Below, piece by piece: positions 22,101-32,750 of a stretch of 64,000 nt of DNA (within the stretch, counting starts at the first letter, position 1; each line of letters opens with the position of its first letter). Source of the DNA: Nematopogon swammerdamellus (taxonomy: Eukaryota; Arthropoda; Insecta; Lepidoptera; Adelidae); NCBI GenBank assembly GCA_946902875.1, contig OX336343.1, positions 14,753,361-14,817,360 on the forward strand, written 5' to 3'. A program made the position numbers and the translations under genes. The notes beneath the pieces are model-generated. The model saw only the letters and a list, made by a program, of their open reading frames with translations, made no database searches and was not told the origin of the DNA.

Positions 22101-25100
22101 AGAAGAAAATCAATATGATAAACTACAAACGAATACTACATAGGAGGTAGGTATGTTATTATTACAGCACTTTGATGCCGCATACTTGAATGATGATGAT
22201 GGATGATATATCGGATTAGGTAGAACAGCGTCATCTACCGAATGATCAACAAACATCAACGGTGACCGATAAATGACATGAGGAATACGAATGACTAAAA
22301 TATATCAATATAAGCTGTGCCGAACGAGAGATACGTGCGAGTGTGACAAGGAGGAATGCTCGCTATGTGTGCAATAAGAAGGAAAATAAGGCAGCGGAAC
22401 CTTCTGTATGTGAACAACGTTCTCACTTAAAGGATGTTTTAATTGGTAGCGTCTAGCGAGCCGTTTTAATGTAAATCTCGTAGATATTGTTTGAGTGAAT
22501 ATATGATGTATCGTATGTATGGTATAATAGTATATGAAATATTGTATGCATGTATACCTATATATAAATATGGTAGATATTTAATGATGAACATTTATTC
22601 TAATTGCTGCTACAGCGGGTTCATCAGGTGGTTAGTAATTATTTATATTTGAAGTCGATGTTTTAATGTACACTTTATGATATGCACCTACATAGGTACA
22701 TTTTATTTGTTTTCATTTGTAGAGAACGTGTTCATAGTTTAATATTATTTTAGTATGCATTGTATGTCATGCTTTAGTATTTTAATGTTGTAGATATTGG
22801 CACTTCACAAAAATAAAATCCAATAATTTAGTAAGAATTATGTTTAGAGAGTAAGTACATGTTTCGAATCCATTGTACGTAAGTAAGGAAAATATAAAGA
22901 TTTTGGATTACTAATTTATTAGATTATGATTTACATGTTAGACTCATTTTATCAGCCGATTACACCATATTCCTGTCGAAAAGAGATACCACCATCATCT
23001 GATACCTGGGGTTTACTTTGGTCTTCGCCCCAAATACAGTTCTCAAAGTTTTACGAGTATCATATTTGAACTCCCATATGAATGAGCAATAGAGCGAGCC
23101 ATGCTGGGAATATCGCTACGTGATATGGTGCGTAACGAGGCAATCCGTCGACGCACTAAAGTAGTCGATATTGGGTACCGGATGGCCCCCAGGACCGCAA
23201 TTTGACTAATACTGCCCTAATAGAATAAACGTGTTGTGTCAGGTGAAATCCCGTCCGGCGTGCCCCCGCCGAGCCTTCCGCCGTTCAGCTATGTGCGCGC
23301 CGACAACACCACGGCAGGCTTCACAGACATGGTCTCCGAGCTGGGCTCAGGACTGCTCGTCATCCCGCTCATCGCGCTCCTGGAGGACATCGCCATCTGC
23401 AAGGCATTCTGTGAGTACCTTACTCAATTCTTGTGGCTATGGGCAGCTTCTTGCCCCTATGTAGTCAATGAAAACCTTTTTTTGGAACACCTTTTACCTC
23501 CTTGTAGTCGATGAAGCAATTATTTAAACCTCACGTTCTTCTAAATGTTTTTTATGTCGAAATGAAAAGCTGGAAATGGCATCCCGACTAACTTTTAGCA
23601 TATTTTGCATTCCATACAATCTTATTACAATCGATGCATGTTCTGGATAAATGCCCTTTCCCCAGATATTAGTCCGCTTTCAAGTCAGACTGACTTCTTA
23701 GGTGGAAATGTGTATTCATGTGGCCCTAACCGGTGCAAACGCTTATGAACTTTTGAAGTTGATAAACATATTGACTTTTATATTTACTTACGAAGTTATA
23801 TTGATGCGTATACACAATCACTTTAATCTACTGAACATTATATTAAGAAACAACGTAATAGTTAGTTAGTTCTATTATGAGGATTTAATAAAACAAAAAT
23901 TTACTTATAATACGAATCTGACTTTGAATTTTTTTTCTTCTCTCTTAATCCATTACCAACCCAGTCGACTACAATTTGAGCCTACCACCTAGTAAGGGGC
24001 AAGGGAAGAGACTACAATTTTACACCGGTTCCAAACGGGGACGCAGTAGTTGTAGGTAAGCACGTAATTTTTTCCGTCAGAAAAAACACATTACACATGT
24101 CCACCGGATACGAACCTCGAACCTATCGGAGCCCAGACCACTCGGCCACCCGCCACTACTAAATAGAGTTCAATTTTTTATGATTGTCAAGCTAGCCTAG
24201 CCTGACTCTTAACATTTATTTTCATATTAAATTTCTTCTTGCAGCGAATGGCAAGACGATCGACGCTACACAGGAAATGATTGCCATCGGCGTGTCTAAC
24301 ATTGGAAATTCCTTCATGGGAGCATACCCTGGAGGCGGCTCGTTGGCTCGCTCTGTCGTCAACAACAACTCCGGGGTCAGGACTCCCTTCGGTGGGCTCT
24401 ACACCGGTGAGTCTAACATCGGCGTGTCTTACATTGGAAATTCCTTCATGGAAGCATACCCTGGAGGCGGCTCGTTGGCTCGCTCTGCCGTCTTTCTATT
24501 TTTATTTTATTGGAAGTACAACATCAACAATTTCTCCGGGGCCAAGACTCCCTTCGGTGGTCACAACACCACAACTTCCTGATACTCCCCACAATTACGC
24601 AGGATGGTTTGTGATCCACATCATCTAAATAATATTTTACTTACTTACTCTATTTATTATATTTGACAGAAAAGGGGGAAAGAAACATTAGTTCTTAAAC
24701 ACATAACACAAATGAAAAAAGCACGTCATCATAAACAAGGAATAAGTAGAAGAGAAAGTAATATAAGAAGATTACGAGGAGAGTAAATTGACCAGACGCA
24801 TCCTAATCTGGATCTAGTGAATTCACTAGATAAATAGATAGTAAGAAGTAATGGTTATATAAAATATTACAGGTGCAATGGTGATATTAGCACTCATGTT
24901 CTTCACGCAGTACTTCACGTACATCCCTAAGGCGGCTCTGGCAGCTGTCATCATTTCCGCCATCATCTTCATGGTGGAGTACCACGTCATCAAGCCCATG
25001 TGGCGAGCTAAGAGTAAGTTGTGCAATTTTGTGTAAAAGACAATGACCGCCATGGTAACAATGATATTTTTCGGGGTCAAAATGGTTATCTGTTATAACA

Positions 25101-27692
25101 TTATTTGGGGTTTTATTTCTAATTTCTGATATTAAAATAAATCAAAGATCGGATGGATTTCTTGGATCCTCTGATTTCTTTTCATTATGGTGGAAATGTA
25201 AAAAAAAAAATATTCACTGCAGAAAATTTTTCTGGTCCGTACAGAATAGGTGGATAAAACATTATGTTTGACATGTTCAAGAGTAATGGTATTCCAATAG
25301 GTTTATTAAATAAACTGAACTCAACAGTTCCAGCAATAATTTTTTAAATTTTTGACGTGATGACGTCACGTCTTATAAATTGGTGAACACCGGCTGCACA
25401 CACGAAAAAGTGTCACGTTCCATCTGAACCTGTGTGTGCAAGCGAGAGCGCGTAACAAGCGATAGAGAGGCATATAAGGAGAGTAGGAAATACAAAATAT
25501 ATTTGTCCGTCTTTTGCGAGCCTCGAACCCGCGGTCCCTGCCACTACTATTGTGTGACCGACCAGACATCTTAACCATCCGGCTAAATCGTTCAGGTACT
25601 AGCGAAGCGAATTTGGTCACCAGTAGGTGAAGATTTTCATGGCGTTGAGTCTTTTGGAGGTACATCTAGCGTCAATATAGTAAATGAAATACTGCAACGT
25701 TGTAGTATGCGCTTTGATATGTACCTAGATGGCGTAAATTAAAAGTTTATATTGATAATTAATATTATTAGTTTTTAAAGTACTCACATTTGTGATTTAA
25801 GAATTAAACTTCTAAGCACGATAAAGTATTATAAACTGATTTTGTATCTGACTTCGCACTTTATATACTTTATGACGTCATCACGTAAAACTATCGTCCG
25901 TAAACCAACTTTACAGACAACCAATTTTTTTGCAGAAACGGACTTGATCCCCGGTATCGGAACGTTCGTGCTGTGCCTGGCGCTCCCTATCGAGCTGGGT
26001 ATCCTGATTGGCGTCGTTATGAACATCGTATTTATCCTCTACCACGCCGCTAGGCCCAAGTTCTCCGTCGAGACACTTAAGGTATCACACTTAAGTCTTC
26101 ATTTTGTTATGATACTTGATTGTATTACCTGATATGCCGACTACTCATGTCCAACATTTATAATTTCGGCCCACTATTTTACATCTGCTTACCCACTGAA
26201 CTATATTTTAGAAATAGCAATCATACAGAAAATATATACAGCGTCTTTTGCTGACTCACTTCAGCACAATGTACGTTATTTACTCAATTGTTAGTTTCAC
26301 ATGACTGAGAAGAATGTGGCCGACACCACCGACACTTTTGAATTCTTAACAAAACAACATTTATTATTTGCATGTTATTAATACATGTGCGTTGTTGTGT
26401 GTTTACAGCTGTTAAATTATAATTGTAGGAAAAATCCATCATTGCACGTCTTTATGAATTGGTAAATGAATAACAACATTTGGTTAACATCCCCAAAAAG
26501 TCTATGTATACGTATTTGTGTTTTGGCGTTGGCACATATCGTACAATCATCCTTAAATGTACTACGGAATGTCAGTGAAAACCCTATGCGAATTGATTCC
26601 AGTGCTCAAGATACAAGCGAACATAGAACCTACGACACGGCGGTTCGGCGTTTGTTCTTATGTTCGTATGTTTTCTTTTTAATACTTGCAGTCGGAAAAA
26701 GGGTACGAGTACCTGATCATCACGCCGGACCGCTGCCTCATGTTCCCGTCCGTGGACTACGTAAAGAAGCTGGTGACCAAGTTCTCTGCCAACAGCATGC
26801 CCGTGGTCATTGAGTGCACTCACATCTACAGCGCTGACTACACAGCCGCCAAAATCATCGAGCAGTTGACCGCTGGTAAGTTCATCTTTCATAATTATTC
26901 TTGGCTTACTACCATTTTCTACCATTTTCTTGCCCACTGCCCACTGATGGGTGTGGAGTGTGGACCTCCCTAATTGTTACTTTTTTAGACACAGATATTG
27001 ACTTGGGATTGAAATGCACATGAACACCTTCTTATTGTTATTGCAAATATGAGCAAATTGAGAAAACATAATAATCCTTATGTGTATCTAAATTTGTCGT
27101 ATATTAGTATCAAATAACATATTTAGTCTTATTGATTTTCTTGACTGTTGTATTAAAAACACTGCGATTTATTTCTGGAACATTTTATTTCGTAGCAGTA
27201 TGTATGTCTACTCTGCCCAAGCTCTGTAAGCTAGTTACTGATTCCCAATCGCTAAGAATCTAAATCGATGGTTTAATCCGCTAGAAATTACCGTGTCGTC
27301 GCACAATAGGATATTCTGTGTCCCTTTGGATTTGTTTGATTTGTGTTTAATAAAATAGGTAAATAGGATATTCTGTGTCCCTTTGGATTTGTTTGATCAG
27401 TTTTGATCAGTCTTATTCTTCCTTAAAACTTTAAACATTAGTCTGATCTGTGTGTCACCTCCGAAAGTGAATATGTTCGTCATAGTGTACTTTCCTTACA
27501 GATTTCAAAGCTCGAGGTCAGCCGCTGTACTTCTACAACATGAAACCCTCCGTGTGCTCCATATTCGAGGCGGTGACCAAGCCGGAGAACTTTATCGTCT
27601 TCTACGAGGATACGGACCTGGACCGTCTCCTTAGCGAGGACGTAGGCCAGAATCACGCCAGGGTCAAGACTCTCACCACGGGGGCCGTCTGA
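15992..27692 (+). CDS. SLC26-family anion transporter (SLC26A11-like), 11 coding exons
   Basis: This is a membrane anion exchanger or channel of the SLC26/SulP family, which moves sulfate, chloride, bicarbonate or related anions. Coding exons are 15992-16109, 16663-16771, 18423-18615, 20349-20569, 20774-20954, 23243-23410, 24245-24406, 24873-25013, 25936-26081, 26692-26875 and 27502-27692. Every intron is GT...AG and every phase agrees, giving about 604 residues and a TGA stop at 27690-27692, close to the usual length of the family. The N-terminal part has the family's hydrophobic core (LIAGITVGLTVIPQSLAY, GPTAI, the GFTSAVA helix, YIPKAALAAVI). The C-terminal part is a STAS domain (VIECTHIYSADYTAAK). 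From memory it follows human SLC26A11 more closely than other paralogues. The first exon begins with TG in mid-codon. The initiating ATG may be split across an upstream intron (A|TG), so the 5' UTR exon and promoter are not located. Sure of the family; subfamily and transported ion are inferred. Confidence 0.93.
16663..16771 (+). CDS. SLC26 coding exon 2 (first transmembrane segments)
   Basis: It is flanked by TTCCAG and GTAATA. It completes the lysine codon of exon 1 and encodes YNTETAVGDLIAGITVGL followed by TVIPQSLAYSNIAGLPAQ, the most conserved N-terminal block of the SulP transporter fold (substrate-site helix 1). It ends in phase 0. Confidence 0.92.
17356..18290 (-). pseudogene. Degenerate Jockey/CR1-like reverse transcriptase in SLC26 intron 2
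   Basis: Minus-strand fragments in shifting frames match the reverse transcriptase of a non-LTR retrotransposon. At 18288-18091 there is a degraded N-terminal motif region. At 18094-17876 LVLLDFSSTFNSVDHD corresponds to the LLD-x-S-K-A-F-D-x-V-x-H block. At 17814-17700 MPQGGTISPLLFSVFNN, then YADV, corresponds to the PQGS-x-L-(x)-P-LF and (Y/F)ADD motifs. Stops and frameshifts separate the pieces, and the catalytic ADD has become ADV. It lies antisense to the transporter and is a dead copy. Confidence 0.75.
18423..18615 (+). CDS. SLC26 coding exon 3 (GPTAI motif)
   Basis: It is flanked by CTCTCTAG and GTAAGG. It encodes HGLYGSFIGCFIYIILGG, then VPVGPTAIASLLTFQAAGG and a further helix, FLSGFVELLMGILGLG. 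The GPTAI stretch is the conserved second signature of the family. The first residue is H where Y is usual. It ends in phase 1. Confidence 0.92.
18791..20263. mobile_element. 1.47-kb foldback MITE in SLC26 intron 3
   Basis: The element begins CAGGGTGGCCCAGTTATAG and ends with the inverse (CTATAACTGGGCCACCCTG). It is flanked by TATA on both sides (18787-18790 and 20264-20267), consistent with a target duplication. The outer arms are inverted for roughly 200 bases or more (for example 18791-18980 against 20080-20263), and further inverted blocks continue inward. The right half holds a roughly 350-base segment twice in direct orientation (starting near 19300 and 19640), each with a T-rich stretch and TTAAGGTAATCGTCAC. 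No transposase frame is present. Superfamily uncertain. Confidence 0.8.
20349..20569 (+). CDS. SLC26 coding exon 4
   Basis: It is flanked by TTGCAG and GTAAGA. It encodes GFLIDFVSGPVSSGFTSAVA and the following helix with SQIKDVLAINVTG, then a loop and another hydrophobic helix (PVLGVICIAILLMMR). The IDF-(Y/V)S-PV-GFTSA block is family-typical. It ends in phase 0. Confidence 0.92.
20774..20954 (+). CDS. SLC26 coding exon 5
   Basis: It is flanked by TTTTTCAG and GTAATA. It encodes a lysine-rich cytosolic loop (DDHLKNKKHKIINK), then a helix with GTCRNAIVVVIGGVMGYMF; R-N-A-(I/L)-V-V is shared with SLC26A11 proteins. It ends in phase 1. Confidence 0.92.
21078..21215 (-). repeat. Fragment of the lepidopteran GGTTCCGTA/GGAACCCTAAAA element (intron 5)
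   Basis: Read on the minus strand it contains ACAGCCCTCGGACGGACGG, a run of GACG/GACA steps and GGATACGGAACC, the 3' part of the same repeat found complete at 39148-39593. The preceding AATTTTCACAGAATATGTG also matches. Confidence 0.6.
21400..22090 (-). repeat. Probable LINE 3' end (intron 5)
   Basis: The stretch AATTCAAATTCAAAATATTT at its left edge followed by sequence ending in AACCTTTGGGATGTGG (near 22040) matches the arrangement at 37803-37930. That is typical of reversed 3' ends of lepidopteran non-LTR elements. No reverse transcriptase is retained. Class inferred from the pattern only. Confidence 0.45.
22091..23242. other. Rest of SLC26 intron 5, nothing assigned
   Basis: AT-rich intronic sequence. 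I see no coding frame, RNA gene or clear repeat. Confidence 0.5.
23243..23410 (+). CDS. SLC26 coding exon 6
   Basis: It is flanked by GTGTCAG and GTGAGT. It encodes GEIPSGVPPPSLPPFS (the G-(L/V)-PP-(x)-PPF loop of SLC26), an N-x-T sequence (DNTT) that could be glycosylated if extracellular, and the helix GSGLLVIPLIALLEDIAICK with the conserved LLE. It ends in phase 1. Confidence 0.92.
23955..24165 (-). repeat. SINE-like fragment with tRNA-type promoter boxes (intron 6)
   Basis: On the minus strand GTGGCGGGTGGCCGAGTGG resembles a Ser/Leu-type tRNA A box, and GAGGTTCGTATCC, about 30 bases on, resembles a B box. The far end (TTTGAGCCTACCACC... in + orientation) is shared with 32195-32350. This suggests a tRNA-derived SINE family. 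Confidence 0.5.
24245..24406 (+). CDS. SLC26 coding exon 7
   Basis: It is flanked by CTTGCAG and GTGAGT. It encodes SNGKTIDATQEMIAIGVSNI, then GNSFMGAYPGGGSLARSVVN and NNSGVRTPFGGLYTG. The ATQEMIAIG-(x)-N and G-(S/G)-x-(A/G)-R motifs form the helix 8/9 substrate-site region of SLC26. A partial second copy of this exon lies immediately downstream (24417-24570). Confidence 0.92.
24417..24570 (+). pseudogene. Partial tandem duplicate of SLC26 exon 7
   Basis: Starting ten bases after the exon 7 donor, the sequence repeats exon 7 from the IGVSNIGNSF codons to TPFGG with only a few substitutions (GVSYIGNSFMEAYPGGGSLA). About 33 bases (near 24493-24525, encoding FLFLFYWKYNI) are inserted and the NNNSG codons are altered. 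The reading frame runs open from exon 7 through the donor and the copy to a stop at 24580-24582. The copy lacks its own acceptor and ends without a clear donor (CACAACACCACAAC), so normal splicing should leave it in intron 7. Intron retention would truncate the transporter here. Confidence 0.8.
24873..25013 (+). CDS. SLC26 coding exon 8
   Basis: It is flanked by ATTACAG and GTAAGT. It encodes a hydrophobic helix (GAMVILALMFFTQYFTYIPK) and AALAAVIISAIIFMVEY. The (Y/F)IPK-(A/S)-ALAAVII block is strongly family-diagnostic. It ends in phase 1. Confidence 0.92.
25495..25625 (-). repeat. tRNA-derived SINE fragment (intron 8)
   Basis: On the minus strand TTAGCCGGATGGTTAAGATG (A-box-like) is followed about 45 bases later by CCGCGGGTTCGAGGCTCG (B-box-like). 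The spacing is wider than in a mature tRNA and the flanks do not pair as an acceptor stem, so I call it a SINE head rather than a tRNA gene. Confidence 0.5.
25936..26081 (+). CDS. SLC26 coding exon 9 (last transmembrane segments)
   Basis: It is flanked by TTTTGCAG and GTATCA. It encodes TDLIPGIGTFVLCLALPIEL and GILIGVVMNIVFILYHAARP, the final membrane helices ahead of the STAS domain; YHAARP matches HSAARP of SLC26A11 as I recall it. It ends in phase 0. Confidence 0.92.
26692..26875 (+). CDS. SLC26 coding exon 10 (STAS domain, first part)
   Basis: It is flanked by ACTTGCAG and GTAAGT. It encodes YEYLIITPDRCLMFPSVDYV, then MPVVIECTHIYSADYTAAK, the STAS core strand and the loop that in bacterial anti-sigma antagonists carries the regulatory serine (here YSADYT). 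It ends in phase 1. Confidence 0.92.
27306..27398 (+). repeat. Short direct duplication in SLC26 intron 10
   Basis: A roughly 35-base block beginning AGGATATTCTGTGTCCC occurs twice, 58 bases apart. It is a local tandem duplication with no coding role seen. Confidence 0.7.
27502..27692 (+). CDS. SLC26 terminal coding exon 11 (STAS end, stop)
   Basis: The acceptor is TTCCTTACAG. It encodes DFKARGQPLYFYNMKPSVCS, IFEAVTKPENFIVFYEDTDL and a short polar tail ending GAV before TGA. This is the end of the STAS domain and the C-terminus of the protein. Confidence 0.92.
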
Positions 27693-28390
27693 GAAACGTA
27701 CGTTTAGGCCTATCCAATTTGAGGAGGAATCGGGAGGAATTTATTATGCTTACTCGTCTCAGGTGGACGAGAGCCTTTTCCCTTTTGTAAATTCCACTCC
27801 AATTGGACTGTGCATCCACACCGGAATTAGTATCCACGAGCGAAAGAGAAAAAAGGGTAGGTCAGGTTCAGATTAGAATTTAGAATTACGACGGAGGACA
27901 CAAATTCCGGAGTGGACGACACGTGTGATGGACACGAGGGCCGACGTACCAGCTAATACTGTTCGCGCAGATAAATGTGATATTGCTGTTTAAATAAGAA
28001 TGTTAGCAATCTTTGTTAATCTGTAGGTAAGGGATTTATAGTATTTTAATCCAATCTAATTGGAATACAGTAAAACAAATAACTATTGACCCTGTTCGCT
28101 ATATTTTAAGACGACATGCCATTGTAAGTTTTAAGATAGACCACTTCGTCGTAAAGAGCCCTTCAATTTAGCAAAACCTCACTCACGTCCACATTAGACT
28201 ACAATAGACAATAGACTAGGTCTCCCGCGTTTATCACTTAGAATTTAGAATTGTGATGTTATAGTACTTAATAGATGTAAACATCAGTATTTAGGAGAAA
28301 AAGTAGATAGAACATTAAATTTGTATTTACCTAATGTCTTAAATATTTTAGCTACGAAGTGTTTTGATGAGGATAAGGTATTAAAAAATC
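27693..28390 (+). other. Probable 3' UTR of the SLC26 gene
   Basis: No open frame follows the stop codon. Weak poly(A) signals of the ATTAAA type lie at 28314-28319 and 28380-28385; the first canonical AATAAA I see is near 29036. The true cleavage site cannot be chosen from sequence alone, so the end given is nominal. Confidence 0.35.
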
Positions 28391-30481
28391 CTGCATTTTT
28401 ATTAGGTATAGGAATGTATAGGTATATGTGCTGCTTTACTTATGTATTGAAATTACATCATCTATAGTTTTATACGATTAAAAAAAGGAGAATGTTCATT
28501 TACACACACAAACATGAACAAATATAAAAGAACAGTTCAAATAATTTTGATTGAGTTTCATTGACCACTACTGACCAATCATATCTATCAGCAATTGAAA
28601 TAGTTATTTCGATTACATAGTTCATTTCATTAGAACGTTAAATAATATGTTCAAGAAGGAAATAGTGTTAACTCGTTGCATCGTTTCTAACGACCATCAA
28701 TTTTAATTGAACATTACTAAATGTTTTGCACTTCTAATTCGGTATTTAAGTACCTACCTAACAGCGTGAATCCTATATACAAAATTACATTTAAGTAAGT
28801 AATTGAGTTTGGCCTCATGCCACCTCATACGTGGTTCCCTAATTAAGATCTGGAGATTTTGGATCCCTAACTATTAGGACACGCACGAACAATATGTATT
28901 CTCCTTTATTGGTAGCAAGCAGATACTAGTTAGTTATATACAATTATTTTCGTTATTTAAACAATACATTGACAATTTTTTTCGTTTATTAACCAAATTC
29001 TTAATTTTAATTATTCTTGTACTTATTATTTTTTCAATAAAAAAGTATAAATACTTATCACGTACTTATTAATCATTCCCGTAAGTTATGTGAATGGCAG
29101 GCGTTTTTATTTATTCAATAATCAGATATAATGTAGGTATTAATAATTCTTCTCAGTACATATTGGTTTGTAGCTATAAATTATTGACTTGAACTTTCAC
29201 TTGACTTTGATTGCAAGTATAACTTTTTTTCTCCTTTTTCATTCTTATTTTTTTAAATTTGTATTTATCTATTTTAAATTGATCTTCTGTTATTTGTATT
29301 GTACAGGTTGTACCTTTCTTTGTTGCACTTTTTCTGGATTAGTTGATAATAATGTTTCTACTAACTGTAAAATGGACTTAAGGAACGTATGCAAAGTGAT
29401 CATCAACGGAAATAATGGTGCATTAAGAGAAGCTAGGTAAATAATTAAGATAAACACAAGATTATATTAAGTCTCTACTTACAGATTCTAATGTGATTTT
29501 CTAGGATTAACTTATTGTTAAAATTAGATAGATATATTTTTTCTATCAGTATTAATAATTAAGACTATGTCTTTATGTATTCTTTATCAGCAAAGTAGTG
29601 ATTAGTTTGAATGAGTTTGTTGATGGGTAAAACGTGCGTTTAATCTTCAGTTAGTGAACTAACATTAAGCTTGTAGTTCCTTAGAATAAAACTAAAATTA
29701 CGCTAAGACTTTTGTTAAATCTGTTTAAGTACAACTTTATTAAAATAGCCGTGGAAAACATAAGGCCTAAAATATGAAGGAAATTATAATTATATACATA
29801 TATCTATATTTACATACATAGAACATTTTAATCGTAAAATCTAACGGACATTTTATATGAATATATACCTAATACATATTTATATTTCGAGACACGATAT
29901 TTACCCATTTAATTAGAGAGAGAATAATTCCTTAATCTTTTTAGTGGTGATAATCAAATTGAATCTAGAATCTATTACGCACACACCACTGAGCTACCAA
30001 GGCTGGCATACTAGTAAATCTAGAATACAATACATTTTTATTTATTATTCAAAGAAAAAATTTCCTTATACAACTTCTTGTAAAATTACCTACAATTATT
30101 AAACTTACATGTCGGGGAACCCCCACTTGGCTAACATTATTTTCATAAACATTTACCCAAATGCAAGTTTTTTTATATGAATACGCAAGTGAATTAGGTG
30201 TAGTTGTCCGTGTATAAGGGTGGAGTGTTTGTGTGTCTGACAATAAGTCGTGTGCGTGACGTGTACGTACATGGTGGGCAACTATCGTGTCTGATGTGGG
30301 TGTGTGTGTCAGACATGGCTGTTCGTGTAACGTAACTATTTATTTTAAATAAGTAAATAAAGTTTAAATAAAAACATGTATTTAGATGTTAAAATAAAAG
30401 AAAACATTACCCATCAGAAGAATTTACTGAGGTGTTTCATTTTAACTACCTACAATTTATTTTACCTTATATTTATTTGTA
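28391..30481. other. AT-rich intergenic sequence downstream of SLC26
   Basis: No gene recognised. An isolated SINE A-box-like scrap (ACCACTGAGCTACCAAGGCT, minus strand) sits near 29980-30005. Canonical AATAAA at 29036 could serve the SLC26 gene if its 3' UTR is long. Confidence 0.4.
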
Positions 30482-30792
30482 TCGTGTGGGGTCGGTACTC
30501 AAAAAGAATAGCCCCACTGCATCTTCCCCATGCATGTCGTAAAAGGCAACTAAGGGATAAGGAAAAGATGCCGTGCTAAACGGCGATAGGATCGCCACCT
30601 CTCACCTTGGCACTGTACTTCCACCGAGTCATGTAGCACATTACTTGCTGCTTGATCGATTTAATCTTGTTCGAATACATTGCCAAACCTGGTGGTCGGT
30701 GTTATGCTGTAATTTACCAGAGTTCTTGCAGCACAACAACGATTAATCTGCTTACCCGATTATCGGGATTCAGCGTGTGTTGGTGATATGTA
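30482..30792 (+). repeat. Short element family A, copy 1
   Basis: It runs from GTGTGGGGTCGGTACTC through GAATAGCCCCACTGCATC and CTTGCTGCTTGATCG to a TGTTGGTGATATGTATG tail. At least four further copies occur in the window in the same orientation. Confidence 0.75.
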
Positions 30793-31126
30793 TGGAATTT
30801 ATTAAAAAGAAATCGGTCAAGCGATGAGACGTTGGGTAGGTACCGGGCACGATGTTCATTTCTTACATCGTGGTACCGGGTCACCGTACCGGTGTATAAC
30901 GCCACCTATGTGATTTCGAGGTTCCCCATATTGCGCCTGTAGACTCATCAGATATAATAAAACAGCGCCATCTCGCGAGATGTTCTTGAACGTTCCTTCT
31001 CTACTACGTCGGTCGCAGGCTTAGAATCTCGACCACACGGTAGGTAGGTTTAAAGTGGACAGACGTCCAAGAGGTTACGACAGATGGCTGGGATAGTTAG
31101 TTAATTATGAAAATACATTTATAACT
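30793..31126. other. Unassigned
   Basis: Nothing recognised. Confidence 0.4.
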
Positions 31127-31428
31127 AGCTTTTGCCCGCGGCTTCGCTCGCGTGAAATTCAGTAAGCCCGCTACCATACCTTTATTACGGCGCTCGGTTT
31201 GTATGAGAGCTACATCTTAGCGTAACCGGAACAGCATTTTATTTAGCCTATCCTGTGTCCCGTATCGTAAAATGTATACATATATACATACATACATACA
31301 GAAAAGATTTCTAAAAATCGTCAATTTAGTTTTAGTATCATACATAGAGTCTACAAACTCAGTACCTCATAAAACCAAAGTAACATACTCCGTGACCATC
31401 CCTTACAGATTTATTATTAGTACTAGCT
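31127..31428 (-). repeat. RTE-type interspersed repeat, minus copy
   Basis: It opens TAGCTTTTGCCCGCGGCTTC and is the reverse complement of 11540-11830 (for example CGTCAATTTAGTTTTAGTAT and a TACA run). It directly abuts the array that follows, as at 12444. Confidence 0.65.
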
Positions 31429-31900
31429 TTTGCCCGCGGCTTCGCTCGCGTGAAATTCGTATTTCAAAGAGAGCAAGTAAGTAACTAAGGCCAATCTGCG
31501 TTAAGTAAGGTAAACGATAAACCTTCTCAACTAAAGTAAGTAACTAACGGCGAGGATTCAGGCTGAGCTGCATTCTGGAAGACAATAAACCTTCTCGAAG
31601 AAAGTAAGTAACTAAGGGCGAGGCCGAAGGCCGAGCTGCGTTCAGGAAGACGATAAACCCACTCAAAGAAAGTAAGTAATTGAGGGCGAGGCCGAAGGCC
31701 GAGCTGCGTTCAGGAAGACGATAACCTTTTCGAAGAAGTAAGTAACAGAGGGCGAGGCCGAAGGCCGAGCTGCGCTCAGGAAGACTATAAACCTTCTCGA
31801 AGAAAGTAAGTAACTAAGGGCGAGGCCGAAGGCCGAGCTGCGTTCAGGAAGACTATAAACCTTCTCGAATAAATAAGTAATCCTGGCCAAGGCCGAAGGT
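31429..31900 (+). repeat. One-armed array of roughly 65-bp units
   Basis: It starts with TTTTGCCCGCGGCTTCGCTC and GTGAAATTCGTATTTCAAAG, then about six units of GAGGCCGAAGGCCGAGCTGC, as in the left arm of 12444-14210. It ends abruptly at AGGCCGAAGGTAGTATGATG. Confidence 0.88.
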
Positions 31901-31902
31901 AG

Positions 31903-32350
31903 TATGATGATATGATGATGATGATGATGATATGATGATGATGATGATTGATTGATTTATGCCATCCTATGTATGGGTAACTGACACAGAGGGGTCAGAG
32001 CATTCACTCCAACCAGCGAATCACCACCAAGTTGCCATACCGGATATTTTTTTTCGGATTGCTGGCTATAGTGGACTAGAAAACTGTAGACAATGAGAAC
32101 ACTGGATACTGGAGAGTACAGTCTAGCCTGATACGCGGCATCTATCCTCCAGTACGGTGGGGTGGTGAGACCAACCCCAGGTGGCAACAATTTGAGCCTA
32201 CCACCATAAGTGGCAAGGGAAGGGACCTACAGATTTAGGCAGGTTCCGTACATTGAAACCGGATTATCATAAATTTTTCAATAAGATAAACTTCAGAACT
32301 TCAACTGAGATCAAGAGTGCGACGCCAACACCACACCGACTACCCGCCGT
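31903..32350. repeat. (ATG)n tract plus SINE-like element
   Basis: A broken ATG run at 31903-31950 is followed by unassigned sequence. From 32195 it shares TTTGAGCCTACCACC and GGCAAGGGAAGGGACCTACA with 23955-24165 and with family B bodies. Class unclear. Confidence 0.45.
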
Positions 32351-32750
32351 CGTCGTTTATATTCATATGGAAAATATGTCTGATTTATCGTAAGGAACGA
32401 TTTAATTTGATGTTTTTTTATATTAAACTTTTATTAATAAAATGATCACTTCTCTTTATTAATTATTATATATAACACATAACAGTATATAAATAGAACA
32501 AAAATTTTGACAAGTTCGAGCGCAGTCTAACTGCCATATGAATGATCAATAAACAATACAATACAATAGTAATACAAAATACAACTATAAACTAATACAC
32601 TAACTAAAACTAATCTAAAATTAATATTCAGAAAACCTACAAAAATAAATAAATTTGATGTTTCGTATCAAACAAAAAGTAGAGTAGAATGTGAGAAATG
32701 TCGCTCACATAATTTTTTTTTGAAATACTTTGAATATAAAGGTTTCTTTT
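32351..32750. other. AT-rich, possible retroelement tail
   Basis: A long A/T-rich run with repeated CTAAAACTAA-type words (32570-32660) resembles a reversed retroelement 3' end; otherwise unassigned. Confidence 0.3.

Noticed and set aside
25495..25625. tRNA gene on the minus strand
   Set aside because: Box spacing is too wide and the ends do not pair; fits a SINE head.
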